A DNA stretch of 64,000 nt from Bog-756 sp963713625 (GTDB lineage Bacteria; Actinomycetota; Acidimicrobiia; Acidimicrobiales; RAAP-2), in NCBI GenBank assembly GCA_963713625.1, contig CAVQMN010000009.1, positions 128,905 to 192,904 on the forward strand, given 5' to 3'. Positions 17,456 to 27,037 of this stretch are shown one piece after another. Position numbers and translations under genes: made by a program. Within the stretch, counting starts at the first letter, position 1; each line of letters begins with the position of its first letter. Below the pieces are notes generated by a model. The model was not told the origin of the DNA. It worked only from the letters and a program-made list of their open reading frames with translations, and did no database searches.

Positions 17456-18784
17456 TCAGGAATTGGGCGGCTTCACGTACTCGTAGTCGCAACGGTAGCC
17501 ATGGGTGCTGGAGTTGATGGGCGGATCGTCGTGCCGCGTCCACTGGCCGTTGGTCACCAAACCGATGAGGTAGCAGTTCGACGTGGTGCGGTTGACCGGG
17601 TCGCTGGTGGTGACGATGTTGCCCCCGTTGAACGAGGTGATCTTACCCAGGGCCTTCAGGATCGAACCCCGGCTGGGATCGGTCCCGGCGTTTTTGAGGG
17701 CCTGGGTGAACAGCTCGGCCGAGAGCCAGCCGTACAGGGTGAACAGATCGGTCCTCCATCCGGGGGAGACCACGTTGACCCAGTGGAGGAAGGTGGCCAC
17801 CGCCGGGATGTCAGCCTGGTCCTCACCCAGGTAGAGCGAGGCGTTCTGGTCGAGATAGGACCCGTTGACGGCAGCCGGTCCACCGGATGCGGCGATGAGC
17901 GCGTGCGAGTAGGTGGCGGCGCCGAGGACCACCTTCGGGTGGAAGTTCTGCTGGACCAGGTCCTTCAGGAAGGCCGAGGCGTAGGACTCCGGCATCTGGT
18001 CGAGGAACACCACCTTGACCCCGGCGTTCTTCATGGCGATCACGTTCTGGGTGAAGTCGGTCTGGGTGTCGGCGTACTGGGCGTCATAGATGATGGTGTA
18101 GCCCGCCTGTTCCATGGCGTACTTCTCGCCGGCCCAGTCGGCCAGGGTCGAGGGAAGATCGGCGATGACCGTGCCCACCTTCTGCACGGCGGCGTGGCCG
18201 AACGTCTCCCCGAAGTACTTCAGCACCCCGAGCTCCCAGCCGCCCTCGAGGGGGACGGCGCTGAACGTGTTGGGCAGGGCGTTGGTGGCCGAGTCCAACA
18301 CCTGGGTGACGTTGGGAACCCCCGGATTCTGGGCCAGGACCTGGCCGCCGAAGCTGTCGAAGGTGGAGAAGCCACCCACCAGGGCGGCGTCGGTGTTGAC
18401 GGCGTTCTGGGTGGCGGTCTTGTTGCCCGTCCCCGAGTAGCCGTCGTCAGCCGAGTTGACCACGATCTTGCGCCCGTTGACCCCACCCGTCGAGTTCACG
18501 TAGGCGGCGTAGGCCTGGGTCCCGACCAGGGCCCCTTTGAACAGACCGCCGATGGCCAGGGTGGACACGTTGCCCACGTCCACCGAGGTGGCGGTGATAC
18601 CGGTGTGGTCACTGAAGGCGCTGGCCGGAATGGTCCTGCCCCCGGATCCGGTGCTGCCACCCGACGACGACGTCGTCGTCGTCGTCGATGTCGAGTTGGT
18701 GGAGCTGCAGGCCACTGCGCCGGTGGCCACCGCCAGGACCATCGCCAGCGCGGCCATGCGCGTCTTCCACGATGCAGAACCCAA
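17456..18784 (-). CDS. ABC transporter substrate-binding lipoprotein (Leu/Ile/Val-type)
   Basis: A 442-residue lipoprotein that captures the substrate for the LIV-type importer encoded downstream. The N-terminal signal peptide ends in a lipobox (VATGAVAC, Cys about residue 26), followed by a Ser/Thr/Gly linker containing a run of threonines encoded by alternating GAC/GTC triplets (18663-18690). The body is a type I periplasmic-binding fold (VGNVSTLAIGGLFKGALVGTQAYAAYVNSTGGVNGRKI is its first strand and helix). It has no close match that reveals the ligand. A gap of 59 bp separates it from the permease. Confidence 0.9.
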   Translation of the reverse strand: MGSASWKTRMAALAMVLAVATGAVACSSTNSTSTTTTTSSSGGSTGSGGRTIPASAFSDHTGITATSVDVGNVSTLAIGGLFKGALVGTQAYAAYVNSTGGVNGRKIVVNSADDGYSGTGNKTATQNAVNTDAALVGGFSTFDSFGGQVLAQNPGVPNVTQVLDSATNALPNTFSAVPLEGGWELGVLKYFGETFGHAAVQKVGTVIADLPSTLADWAGEKYAMEQAGYTIIYDAQYADTQTDFTQNVIAMKNAGVKVVFLDQMPESYASAFLKDLVQQNFHPKVVLGAATYSHALIAASGGPAAVNGSYLDQNASLYLGEDQADIPAVATFLHWVNVVSPGWRTDLFTLYGWLSAELFTQALKNAGTDPSRGSILKALGKITSFNGGNIVTTSDPVNRTTSNCYLIGLVTNGQWTRHDDPPINSSTHGYRCDYEYVKPPNS

Positions 18785-18916
18785 GGCTCCCCCTTGTTCT
18801 CGGTAGTGGCCAGGTTGCCCGGAAACGCAGGTCCGGGGTCAACATGACGGAAATATGAATATGTGACTCTACGTCAGAAACTCGTCTGTGTGTCTAGCAC
18901 CTTCAGTCGAGAGGAG

Positions 18917-20173
18917 TCACAAATCCGATGCCTCCACCGGGGTCGCCACCCGGTGACCGGCCCGGGACCGCATCGCCTCCAGGAACCGGACCGCGCCCAT
19001 GGTGGTGTGCCGGCACCGGATCGAGGCCAGTACATCGAAAGCGTGCTGGGCCCGGGGCAGCTCGACAGAGGCCACCGGTGCCTGCGACACCCGCCGGAGC
19101 TCGGCCACGAAGTGGCGGGCCACGGCCAGCGGGACCAGGGTGTCGTTGACCCCGTGCACCACCATCATGGGCGGCGCCGACGGTGTGACCCGGTGGTCGG
19201 GCGACGCCTCCTCGAACTCCCGGGGATTGTCCGCCATGCTGGTCTTCATCACCCGACGCTCGAGGAGGTCCACCAGGCCGGGGCCGTAGGCGCCGGACAA
19301 CGCGGGATCCCCGGTGGTGTCGTACACGCCGTAGAAGGGCAGACAGGCGTCGACCGAGGTGTCCAGGTCCTCGAATCCGGGCTGCCATTCGGGCCGGTTG
19401 GGTGTGAGAGCCAGGAGCGATGACAGATGGCCGCCGGCGGAGCCGCCGGAGACGGCGATGAAGCCGGGGTCGCCGCCGTACTCGGCGATGTGGTCCCGCA
19501 CCCAGGCCACCGCCCGCTTGCAGTCGACGATATGGGCCGGCCAGGTGGCCCGGGGGCTGAGCCGGTAGTTGATGGCCACGCACACCCAGCCGCGCTGGGC
19601 CAGCTCGTGGATCATCGGGATGCCCTGTTGCCGCTTGTCGCCCATGACCCAGGCCCCCCCGTGGATGTAGACGAGGACCGGGGCTCCGACGGGCATGACC
19701 GACCGGTTGGTCAGGATGTCGAGCTTGTGCCGGTAGTTCCCGTCCCCCCAGTAGTCGATGTTCCTGACCCGCTTGATACCCCACATGCGGAAGGGCACGG
19801 CGATGACCAGCCTCCACCAGCGGTTCCACGCCGGGACGGGATCGAATCCGTCGACGCTGACCGCCCCGCCGGTGGCGCCCTCGAGGGCCTCGTCCACCAG
19901 GGCGCCGGCGCCGTGGGCGACGACGGCCAGCTCGACCAGGCCGGCCACCGAACCGGCGGTGATGACCAGGGCCGGCCAGCCCGCCCAGCCGTGGAGGCCC
20001 CCGTTCGACGCCAGATAGGCGGCGCCGGCCACCTCGACGGCGCCGACCTGCAACGGCAGCTCGCCGGGTATCCACCCGAGGGCGAAGCTGACGACGGTGA
20101 ACGGCTCGCGCTTCACCGGGTAGTAGGCGTTGACCACGAGGACGGCGAAGGCCAAGCTGAAGGCGAGGAACAC
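18917..20173 (-). CDS. Membrane-anchored alpha/beta hydrolase (HSL/carboxylesterase family)
   Basis: An esterase or lipase of about 418 residues. The N-terminal third is hydrophobic (VFLAFSLAFAVLVVNAYY and two more helices), so it is probably membrane-bound. The catalytic domain has the oxyanion motif YIHGGAW, the nucleophile elbow GGSAGG, an Asp in HGVNDTLVP and a His in RAQHAFD. GTG 20173 has GGAGG eight bases upstream and is preferred; a TTG at 20278 would add 35 residues. It is divergent from a wax-ester/triacylglycerol synthase, suggesting a storage-lipid synthesis/turnover pair. Confidence 0.85.
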   Translation of the reverse strand: MFLAFSLAFAVLVVNAYYPVKREPFTVVSFALGWIPGELPLQVGAVEVAGAAYLASNGGLHGWAGWPALVITAGSVAGLVELAVVAHGAGALVDEALEGATGGAVSVDGFDPVPAWNRWWRLVIAVPFRMWGIKRVRNIDYWGDGNYRHKLDILTNRSVMPVGAPVLVYIHGGAWVMGDKRQQGIPMIHELAQRGWVCVAINYRLSPRATWPAHIVDCKRAVAWVRDHIAEYGGDPGFIAVSGGSAGGHLSSLLALTPNRPEWQPGFEDLDTSVDACLPFYGVYDTTGDPALSGAYGPGLVDLLERRVMKTSMADNPREFEEASPDHRVTPSAPPMMVVHGVNDTLVPLAVARHFVAELRRVSQAPVASVELPRAQHAFDVLASIRCRHTTMGAVRFLEAMRSRAGHRVATPVEASDL

Positions 20174-20316
20174 CCAGGTCACCCCTCCATCAAACACGGT
20201 CCGACCGGTGATGTGAAACCAATCGGATCTCCGGGTATCGAACAGGGTGGCAACCGGGGTATCAAAGGGGGGTAGCAAAAAGAGGGGCGGCCGTCGGCGA
20301 AGGGACAGGGACAGAC

Positions 20317-21807
20317 ATGGAACGACTCAGTGGACTTGACGCCAGCTTCCTCTATCTCGAGACCCCGAGCCTCCACATGCACGTGGCCATGACCCTGGTC
20401 TTCGACCCGTCGACCGTACCGGGCGGGTACTCCTTCGAGCGGATGAAGGCGAGGATCGCCAGCCGGATCCCGGCCGCCCCGGTGTTCAGGCGCCGCCTGG
20501 TCGAGGTGCCTTTCCGCCTGGGCCACCCGGTGTGGGTCGAGGATCCGGGGTTCGACATCGACTACCACGTGAGGAGGGCGGCGGTACCCAAGCCCGGCGG
20601 CTTGCGGGAGCTGGCCGACCTGACCGGCGAGATCACCGGACACCAGCTCGACCGGGCCCGACCGCTGTGGGAGATGTGGATCATCGAGGGTCTGGCCGAC
20701 GACAACATCGGCTTCGTGGCCAAGATGCACCACTCCACCGTGGACGGCGTGTCGGGGGCGGAGCTGCTCTCGGTGCTCTTCGACCTCGACCCCGATCCGG
20801 AGCTGCAGGTCGAACGGCACGAGCCTCCGATCGACGAGCGGATCCCCTCGGGGTTGGAGCTGATGGCCCAGGCCGCAGTGGCCCGGTCCATGCGCCCCTT
20901 CGAGATGACCCGCGACATCGTCCGAACCGTGCCCCGGGTGCTCAACGTGCGCAAGGTCCGGGTGGGGACGCCGGAGCGGAGCGAGCGGTCGAAGGCCGCC
21001 CTGCCCCTGTCCGCCCCCCGGACCTCGTTCAACGCCGCCCTCACCTGGCGTCGCGGCGTGGCCCTCACCGCCATCGGCCTCGACGACGTCAAGCGGGTGA
21101 AGAACGCCACCGGCACCACGGTGAACGACGTGATCCTGGCCGTCTGCACCGGGGCCCTGCGCTCGTTTCTGGTGAACGGCGACGAACTGCCCGAGAAGCC
21201 CCTGGTGGCCGTGGTACCGGTGTCGGTCCGACCCGATATCGGTGCGCCCAAGGGGTCCAACCAGCTGTCGACGATGTTCGTACACCTCCCGGCCAACCTC
21301 CACGGTCCCCTCGACCGCCTCCAGGCCATCCACGAAGGGACCAAAGGGGCCAAGGAGGAACACAACGCCCTCGGAGCCGAGACCCTGCAGAGCTGGACCG
21401 AGCACGCCACCCCCAACGTGTTCGCCAGTGGCGCCCGGCTGTACTCGGCCATGCGGTTGGCCAACCGGCACCGCCCCATCGCCAATCTGGTCATCTCCAA
21501 CGTGCCCGGCCCGGACTTCCCCCTCTACCTGGGCGGCGCCGAACTGAAGGCCGGCTTCCCGCTCGGACCGGTCATGGAGGGGATGGGCCTCAACATCACC
21601 GTCATGAGCTACCGGGGGATCCTGTACTGGGGGATCATGGCCTGTCCGGACAACATCCCCGGCCTCTGGGACCTGACCGCGGCCATCCCGCCCGCCCTCG
21701 ACGAGCTCCTCGAGGCGGCGGGCGAGCAGCCGGCCACCTTCCGGTCCGAGGATGCGGCCGAGGCCGTCAGGGCATCGGGGCGGCGGGTCAGACTGCCCGG
21801 GGCCTGA
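20317..21807 (+). CDS. Wax ester synthase / diacylglycerol acyltransferase (WS/DGAT)
   Basis: A 496-residue acyl-CoA:alcohol/diacylglycerol acyltransferase making neutral storage lipids. It starts MERLSGLDASFLYLETPSLHMHV, the classic N-terminus, and carries the catalytic HHSTVDG motif (His138-Gly144, HHxxxDG). The C-terminal half has NDVILAVCTGALR and LVISNVPGP, both diagnostic. Length is usual for actinobacterial WS/DGAT. Upstream, divergent, is a membrane esterase; downstream is a five-unit 18-bp repeat and a convergent lipoprotein gene. Confidence 0.95.
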   Translation: MERLSGLDASFLYLETPSLHMHVAMTLVFDPSTVPGGYSFERMKARIASRIPAAPVFRRRLVEVPFRLGHPVWVEDPGFDIDYHVRRAAVPKPGGLRELADLTGEITGHQLDRARPLWEMWIIEGLADDNIGFVAKMHHSTVDGVSGAELLSVLFDLDPDPELQVERHEPPIDERIPSGLELMAQAAVARSMRPFEMTRDIVRTVPRVLNVRKVRVGTPERSERSKAALPLSAPRTSFNAALTWRRGVALTAIGLDDVKRVKNATGTTVNDVILAVCTGALRSFLVNGDELPEKPLVAVVPVSVRPDIGAPKGSNQLSTMFVHLPANLHGPLDRLQAIHEGTKGAKEEHNALGAETLQSWTEHATPNVFASGARLYSAMRLANRHRPIANLVISNVPGPDFPLYLGGAELKAGFPLGPVMEGMGLNITVMSYRGILYWGIMACPDNIPGLWDLTAAIPPALDELLEAAGEQPATFRSEDAAEAVRASGRRVRLPGA

Positions 21808-21819
21808 GCTCCTCCACCG

Positions 21820-21900
21820 CTGCACCTCCACTCCACACTGCACCTCCACTCCACACTGCACCTCCACTCCACACTGCACCTCCACTCCACACTGCACCTC
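21820..21900. repeat. 18-bp tandem repeat, about 4.5 copies
   Basis: Unit ctgcacctccactccaca repeats four times identically and then decays. It lies in the 141-bp gap between the convergent WS/DGAT and beta-propeller lipoprotein genes, where a terminator would be expected. No hairpin is visible there. Confidence 0.9.
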
Positions 21901-21948
21901 CGACTCCCGCCGGCCTCAACCCACGGTCCGGGGTGCTGGACCGGGCGG

Positions 21949-23157
21949 TCAGGGCGCTTCGGCCACGGCCATCGACGATGCCCCGCTGCACACCCCGATG
22001 GGCCGTCCGAACGTCCGGGAAGCGGGCTGGAACGGGATGACCGCGTTGAAGCCGTCGACCACAAAGGCCCCGGTGTTGCCCGGACCGTAGACGATGTCCG
22101 TGGGGTGACCGGTACCGGCACGGGCCGGAAGCCGGACCGGATCGGCGGGATCGGAGAAGGTGGCCAGCGAGACCGGGTTCACCCAGTTGTTGGCCGAGTC
22201 GGCCACCAACAGCTGCGCCCCCGCCGGGTCGACGGCGATGGCGGCCGGATCCGCGATCCCGAACTGGTCGAACCCGGTCATCGGAAGGGTGGCGCCGGTG
22301 GCGGCGACGATGGGGAGGACCCTCCCCCCGTAGTCGGTTCCACCCTGTCCGACCACATACACGGTGGCCCCGTTGGCGGTGACCACGATGCCGTGGGGCG
22401 AGTAGACCGAGGACACCGACAGCTGGGTGGGGATCAGGTCACCGGCGGTGGCGTTGGCCGTGTCGACCGGGAACACACCACCGGCCACCAGCGCGTAGAG
22501 AGTCGGGCCGGCCGGATCCAGCGCCATGCCGAAGATGGTGTGGCCCGGGCCGAGGTCGAGCGGAGCACCGACCTGGCGGGTGGTGGCGTCGACCGGGACG
22601 ATGGTGCTGCCGCTCGCGGCCAGCACCGTTCGGCCCCCGGGCATGACCACGATGGCATGGGTTCCACCCTGCCCGGGGATCATGATGGGCTTCTCCGCCT
22701 CCTGGGTGACCAGGTTGATGGGTATCACCACGTTCTGCACGGTCACTCCCGAGGGGGCAGCCGTCCCCGTGCCCGTCGTCGTTCCGGAGGCCACCGACGC
22801 CCCCGAGGTGACCGGGGGCAGCGTCGTATGCGTGGTTGACGGGGAAGGGGTCACCCCGTCGCTGGTGTCGACGTAGGCCCACCGGCCGTTCGGCGAGGTG
22901 GCGACGGCGAAGTTCCCGAGGTCGGGGGTCCCGCGGATCGGGAGCCGGATGGCGGGTTCGGCGATGTGGGTGGCCAGCTCCACCGGAGTGACGGCGTTGG
23001 GGCACACCACGTAGCCCACGGCTCCGGGGGGCGACAGCGACGGGCCCTGCACCGTGGGTGGGACCGGCGTGGAGAACAGGGCACAGCCCGACAGCGCCGT
23101 GGCCGCCATCACGACGGCCACCACCGCGCCTCCACGGGGGTGCCAGGAGCGGGTCAA
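21949..23157 (-). CDS. YncE/PQQ-like beta-propeller lipoprotein
   Basis: A 402-residue exported lipoprotein: signal peptide with lipobox ATALSGC (Cys about residue 25). The body shows repeated blade-like segments (TSPNGRWAYV, MPGGRTVLAAS, DPAGPTLYAL, TANGATVYVV, DPAGAQLLVAD), the pattern of a YncE/Lactonase-type seven-blade propeller. A Ser/Thr-rich linker near residues 105-135 interrupts blade one. Catalytic residues are not evident; a binding or scaffolding role on the cell surface is likely. Confidence 0.8.
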   Translation of the reverse strand: MTRSWHPRGGAVVAVVMAATALSGCALFSTPVPPTVQGPSLSPPGAVGYVVCPNAVTPVELATHIAEPAIRLPIRGTPDLGNFAVATSPNGRWAYVDTSDGVTPSPSTTHTTLPPVTSGASVASGTTTGTGTAAPSGVTVQNVVIPINLVTQEAEKPIMIPGQGGTHAIVVMPGGRTVLAASGSTIVPVDATTRQVGAPLDLGPGHTIFGMALDPAGPTLYALVAGGVFPVDTANATAGDLIPTQLSVSSVYSPHGIVVTANGATVYVVGQGGTDYGGRVLPIVAATGATLPMTGFDQFGIADPAAIAVDPAGAQLLVADSANNWVNPVSLATFSDPADPVRLPARAGTGHPTDIVYGPGNTGAFVVDGFNAVIPFQPASRTFGRPIGVCSGASSMAVAEAP

Positions 23158-23172
23158 GTGCCGCGTCCCGAC

Positions 23173-23472
23173 TCAGGAATGTTGGAAATCAGGTGCACCT
23201 TCGACGGCGAAGGCGAATTCGTCGACATAGCACCACCACCAGTCCTCCCCCGGTTCGAACGACTGCACCAGCGGATGACCGGTGTGGTCGAAGTGGACAG
23301 TGGCGTGCTGGCCGGGCGAGCTGTCACAGCACCCGGTGTGACCGCAGATCATGCACACCCTGAGATGCACCCAGCGGCCCCCTTCGCGCAGGCAGTCCTC
23401 GCAGCCGTCGGATGACGGTTCCACCTCTTGGACCTGGTCCAGGTGGTGGCAGAACTCTTCGGCCTCGGTCAT
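23173..23472 (-). CDS. UBP-type zinc finger protein
   Basis: A 99-residue protein with the zf-UBP arrangement: CEDC, CMICGHTGCCD, and histidines in HATVHFDHTGHPLVQS. In bacteria such stand-alone UBP fingers have no ubiquitin partner and their role is unknown. The sequence ends with EDWWWCYVDEFAFAV, typical for the actinobacterial group. ATG 23472 follows a GGAGGAGAAG ribosome-binding site. It lies 15 bp upstream of the beta-propeller gene (same strand), so co-transcription is possible. Confidence 0.88.
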   Translation of the reverse strand: MTEAEEFCHHLDQVQEVEPSSDGCEDCLREGGRWVHLRVCMICGHTGCCDSSPGQHATVHFDHTGHPLVQSFEPGEDWWWCYVDEFAFAVEGAPDFQHS

Positions 23473-23578
23473 GGCTTCTCCTCCCGCGGCGGGGCGTCGC
23501 GCTCGTCGCACCCCGGGGTGCCGGACGGACCGGGCGGGTGGGCACCGATGGTACCGGTCGGAGCCACGGCCCCGGCGG

Positions 23579-25192
23579 TCACCGGCCTCCGATGGAGCGC
23601 ACCGCCAGTGGAACCGGCATGCAGCCGGAGCGGGCCAACGAATCGTGGAAATCCCGGAGCAGGCCCCCGTCGGCGACCCAGTCGTCTCGGGCCCGCTCGA
23701 TGGCCATGGCCCCGGTCAGGTAGGCCGAGGCCTGGGTCGGCCACGCACAGTACCGGGCCACCTCCGAACGGGCCGTGGGCAACGGGAGCAGCGCCCGGTC
23801 GTGCATGAATGCCACCGCCTCGTCGACCGACATCTCCCCGGTGTGGAGCGAGGTGTCGACCACGATACGGGCGGCCCGGAAGAGGCGGGCCTCGAGCTGA
23901 CCGAGCTCCTGTTCGGGGGTGAAGAACCCGGCATCGCGCATCATTCCCTCGGCGTAGAGCGCCCAACCCTCGGCGAAGTAGTCGGAGGTGAAGATCCTGC
24001 GCACCTCCCGCGACTCCTTGGTGGTCATCAGGTGCCAGTGGTGACCGGGGTAGGCCTCGTGGACGGCGGTGGTGGCCATCGAGTAGCTGGCGTTGCTCTC
24101 CAACAAGCCCTCGACCTCTTCGGCATTCCCGGGATCCACCGGATAGGGCACGAAGAAATAGCCGTCCCGGGAGGGCTTGAACATCGGCGGTGAGATGTAG
24201 CAGGCCACGGCCAAGGTGGCCCGCACTGCCGGAGGAGCCGGGAGGACGTGGCAACGTTCGTCGGGTGGATCGGTGACCAGGTCACGGTCGATCATGAACC
24301 GGCGGGCGTCCAGGCAGACGGTTTCGTACTCCGCCCGCATGGCATCGATCGACGGCGGATGGACCCGCTGGAGCCGGCGCACCACCGAGGCCCAGTCATC
24401 GGACCCGCCGGTGATGCGGACGGCCACCTCTTCCATCCTGGCGGCCACCCGGTGGTACTCGTCCCACCCCTCCTGGCGCAGGGCCCGCGCATCCGTGTCG
24501 AGCAACTCACCCTTCCGCAGCACGTCGTTGTAGCGGTCCTCGCCGAAGATGTAGGTCCCCGAACACGAGCCGGCCAGATCCCGCAGGTGATCGCCGAACC
24601 GTTCGTAGGCCCGGGCGCCGACCTCCCCGGCCTCGCCCAGCCGTCTCTGGTTGTCGGGATCCGACGCCAGCCGGGCGACCTCGTTCCGGGCGAAGCCGAC
24701 ATTGGCCATGCACTCGGACAGGCCGCGCTCGACAATCAGCCGGCTGGCCAACGAGGGGTCAAGATTTCGGCGGGCTTCGTCGAGCACCGCCCCGATGCCG
24801 TGCAGGCGGGCCACCGCCGCCTCCGTGAGCTCGTCCTCGGACCGCATGGCCAGGAGGAAGAGCTCGGTGATGCCCGTCTCGAGGTAGCCCTCGGGGGAGC
24901 GGCGCCACTCCTCCCAACCGGCCACGGCTCCACGCCGCTCCAGCCTGGCCATGACCAACGCCCGGTCGATGGTCTGATCGAACGACAGGCCGTCGACGTC
25001 GAATCCCCGGAATCGTCCGAGCCATTCGGCATCGCCGGCGGCACGGCGTTCGAACCCGGTCGAGGACAGGTCATCGAGGCGGTCATCGAATCCGTCCCGG
25101 CCCATGACCGAGGCCATGCTCGGGGATTCGTCGAACTCCCGGGCCATGAGCTGGGCGATCGCCTCCTCGAAGGGATCGCCGGGTTCGCTCAT
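23579..25192 (-). CDS. DUF885 family protein (putative zinc peptidase)
   Basis: A 537-residue protein. The zinc motif HEAYPGHH (HExxxGH form, about residue 377) and the downstream EGWALYAEG are diagnostic for DUF885, a family related to M2/M32-type carboxypeptidases. The rest is helical. No signal peptide is seen, so it acts in the cytoplasm. ATG 25192 was chosen because the upstream in-frame codons are outside the conserved region. It ends about 106 bp before the UBP finger start. Confidence 0.88.
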   Translation of the reverse strand: MSEPGDPFEEAIAQLMAREFDESPSMASVMGRDGFDDRLDDLSSTGFERRAAGDAEWLGRFRGFDVDGLSFDQTIDRALVMARLERRGAVAGWEEWRRSPEGYLETGITELFLLAMRSEDELTEAAVARLHGIGAVLDEARRNLDPSLASRLIVERGLSECMANVGFARNEVARLASDPDNQRRLGEAGEVGARAYERFGDHLRDLAGSCSGTYIFGEDRYNDVLRKGELLDTDARALRQEGWDEYHRVAARMEEVAVRITGGSDDWASVVRRLQRVHPPSIDAMRAEYETVCLDARRFMIDRDLVTDPPDERCHVLPAPPAVRATLAVACYISPPMFKPSRDGYFFVPYPVDPGNAEEVEGLLESNASYSMATTAVHEAYPGHHWHLMTTKESREVRRIFTSDYFAEGWALYAEGMMRDAGFFTPEQELGQLEARLFRAARIVVDTSLHTGEMSVDEAVAFMHDRALLPLPTARSEVARYCAWPTQASAYLTGAMAIERARDDWVADGGLLRDFHDSLARSGCMPVPLAVRSIGGR

Positions 25193-25252
25193 CCGCCGCA
25201 GTATAAGAAATCGTCCGCCGCGGTCCGCGGTTCGGGCTCCCCGCACTCGGGC

Positions 25253-26998
25253 TCAGAACGGCAGGTACGACTCCGATCGGCCGCTGGAGACCAGCGCGGA
25301 GGCGACGTGGTCGGCCAACATCTCGAGGGGTCTGATCTCCTCGCTGCTCAGCTGGACGGGTCGGGAGTGGGCCAGCACCACGCTGCCCACCCGGGTCCGC
25401 TGGGCCCACAGCGGGAGAACGACCACCGCCCTGGCCCCGCCGTCGCGGAGGGAGCCGGTGCCCACAAACCCCCGGCCGAGCGCGTCCGAGCCGGTGTAAC
25501 ACGATCGGATCTCGCCCACCAGCGAGGACAGCGCTTCGAGGTCGGACGGCGACAGATTGAAGAGGTCTTCGGCCAGAGGGCCGGCGGCGGCGGCCACGGC
25601 GTGTCCTCCGAGCGTGGCCAGGACGAGTGCGGCCGAGTCCATCTGGGATGCGTCCTTGACACAACGCACCAACCGCTCGGGCATGTGCGGTTGATCGGTG
25701 ATCCCGGAGATGGCCACCGAGGCCTGGACCGTCCGGTCCCACGCCGACTCCTCCAGCGTGTCGCCGATGGCGTGGAGGCGGTCGCCCAACAATGCCGCGG
25801 CGCGTTCCAGCTGTTCCAGCATGCCGGTGGGGAGCGGGACGAGCGACTCGATATTGAGGGCGCCGACGGTCGAGTCCCCGATCTTGACGGGCACGCAGAT
25901 CTCGGAGACCACACCGGGGATGGATTCGAGGTACTCGGGGCACCGCGAGACGTCGGGGACCACCGTGGGCTCGCCCGTCATCCACGTCTGTCCGGTGATG
26001 CCCGACCACCCGCACATGCCGTCGAGGATCTGCCACAGACCCCGTTGGGCGATACAGCGCAACTCGCCACGGCGCTCCAGATAGACGCTGGGCATGACCT
26101 GACCCTGCCGGAAGAGATGTTCGACCACCACGGCACAGGCCCGCGACGCATCCGGCGCCCGGTCGAGGGCATCGGACAGCTTGTCGTCCACACCGGGCCC
26201 ACCGCCTTTCCCCGACCGTTGGATCACCGCTCGGCCGGTGGCACGGGCGGGGTCGACGGTCGGCCAGGCCGGAGCCGGGCGGGCCAGGAGATAGCCCTGC
26301 ACCAGATGGACCTCGGCCTGGCACAGGATGTCGAGCTCCGTCTCGGTCTCCACCCCCTCGGCGATCACGCTGGTGCCCACTTCACTGGCGAACGCCACCA
26401 TGGCGCGGACCAGGGCACGGCGGTTCTTGTCGGTGTCGAGGTCGCGCACCAGCTCCCGGTCCAACTTCAAGAAGTCGGGGGTGAGTTCGATGACATGCCG
26501 GAGGCTGGAGTACCCGGCCCCGGTGTCGTCGATGGCCACCCGCACGCCCCTGGACAGCCATGGCTCGAGGTCGTGGCGGAGCCGGAGGTAGTCGGCCACC
26601 GCCTCCTGCTCGGTCAGTTCGACAACCAGGCGGTCGGGGAGGTCATCGAGGACGGCCAGTGCCTTCGGATCGGCCAGCAGTGAAGGGCTGAGGTTGACGA
26701 ACAGCAACCGGCCCTCGGGAGTGGGCCCGAGGTTGGCGGCGGCCACCAGACAGGCGACCTCCAGATCGCGGCGGAGGCCGACCTGCTCGGCCCTGGCCAA
26801 CCACCAGTCCGGGGGCTGGAGGGGCTCGACGGGCATCCGGGCCAGGGCTTCGTAGCCCACGATGAGCTGGTCGGACGGCCGGACCACCGGCTGCACCACC
26901 GACTGCACCACGCCGGGCCGGCACAGCAGCTCGATCGAGGATCGGACGGCGGCGGGGCCGTCCTGCTCGACGCCCAGACGAACAGTACGGAGAGCCAT
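25253..26998 (-). CDS. EAL-GAF protein, likely c-di-GMP phosphodiesterase
   Basis: A 581-residue protein. The N-terminal EAL domain (about residues 25-260) has YEALAR (Glu50), FVNLSP, VVELTEQE, DDTGAGYSS, KLDREL, AEGVET and VQGYLLARP, so all metal- and lysine-type catalytic motifs for c-di-GMP hydrolysis are present. Two GAF-like regions follow (about 290-430 and 440-570), likely sensing a ligand or redox state. No membrane helix is visible. It is the only c-di-GMP gene in the window; no GGDEF domain is nearby. Confidence 0.9.
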   Translation of the reverse strand: MALRTVRLGVEQDGPAAVRSSIELLCRPGVVQSVVQPVVRPSDQLIVGYEALARMPVEPLQPPDWWLARAEQVGLRRDLEVACLVAAANLGPTPEGRLLFVNLSPSLLADPKALAVLDDLPDRLVVELTEQEAVADYLRLRHDLEPWLSRGVRVAIDDTGAGYSSLRHVIELTPDFLKLDRELVRDLDTDKNRRALVRAMVAFASEVGTSVIAEGVETETELDILCQAEVHLVQGYLLARPAPAWPTVDPARATGRAVIQRSGKGGGPGVDDKLSDALDRAPDASRACAVVVEHLFRQGQVMPSVYLERRGELRCIAQRGLWQILDGMCGWSGITGQTWMTGEPTVVPDVSRCPEYLESIPGVVSEICVPVKIGDSTVGALNIESLVPLPTGMLEQLERAAALLGDRLHAIGDTLEESAWDRTVQASVAISGITDQPHMPERLVRCVKDASQMDSAALVLATLGGHAVAAAAGPLAEDLFNLSPSDLEALSSLVGEIRSCYTGSDALGRGFVGTGSLRDGGARAVVVLPLWAQRTRVGSVVLAHSRPVQLSSEEIRPLEMLADHVASALVSSGRSESYLPF

Positions 26999-27037
26999 GG
27001 GCTTGCATCGACGTGAACCGTCGCCTTCTTGAGTCCG

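Noticed and set aside
16071..18847. Plus-strand open frames antisense to the Liv permease and binding protein
   Set aside because: Repetitive, highly charged translations with no family signature. The minus strand carries complete membrane and lipoprotein genes.
21820..21900. Possible CRISPR-like array
   Set aside because: Identical units are directly adjacent with no spacers; it is a simple 18-bp tandem repeat. The same holds for the other arrays.
24248..26683. Long plus-strand open frame (about 811 codons) opposite the DUF885 and EAL-GAF genes
   Set aside because: It is the antisense of two well-conserved minus-strand genes. Its product is rich in Gly/Arg/His/Pro without domain pattern, as expected in high-GC shadow frames.
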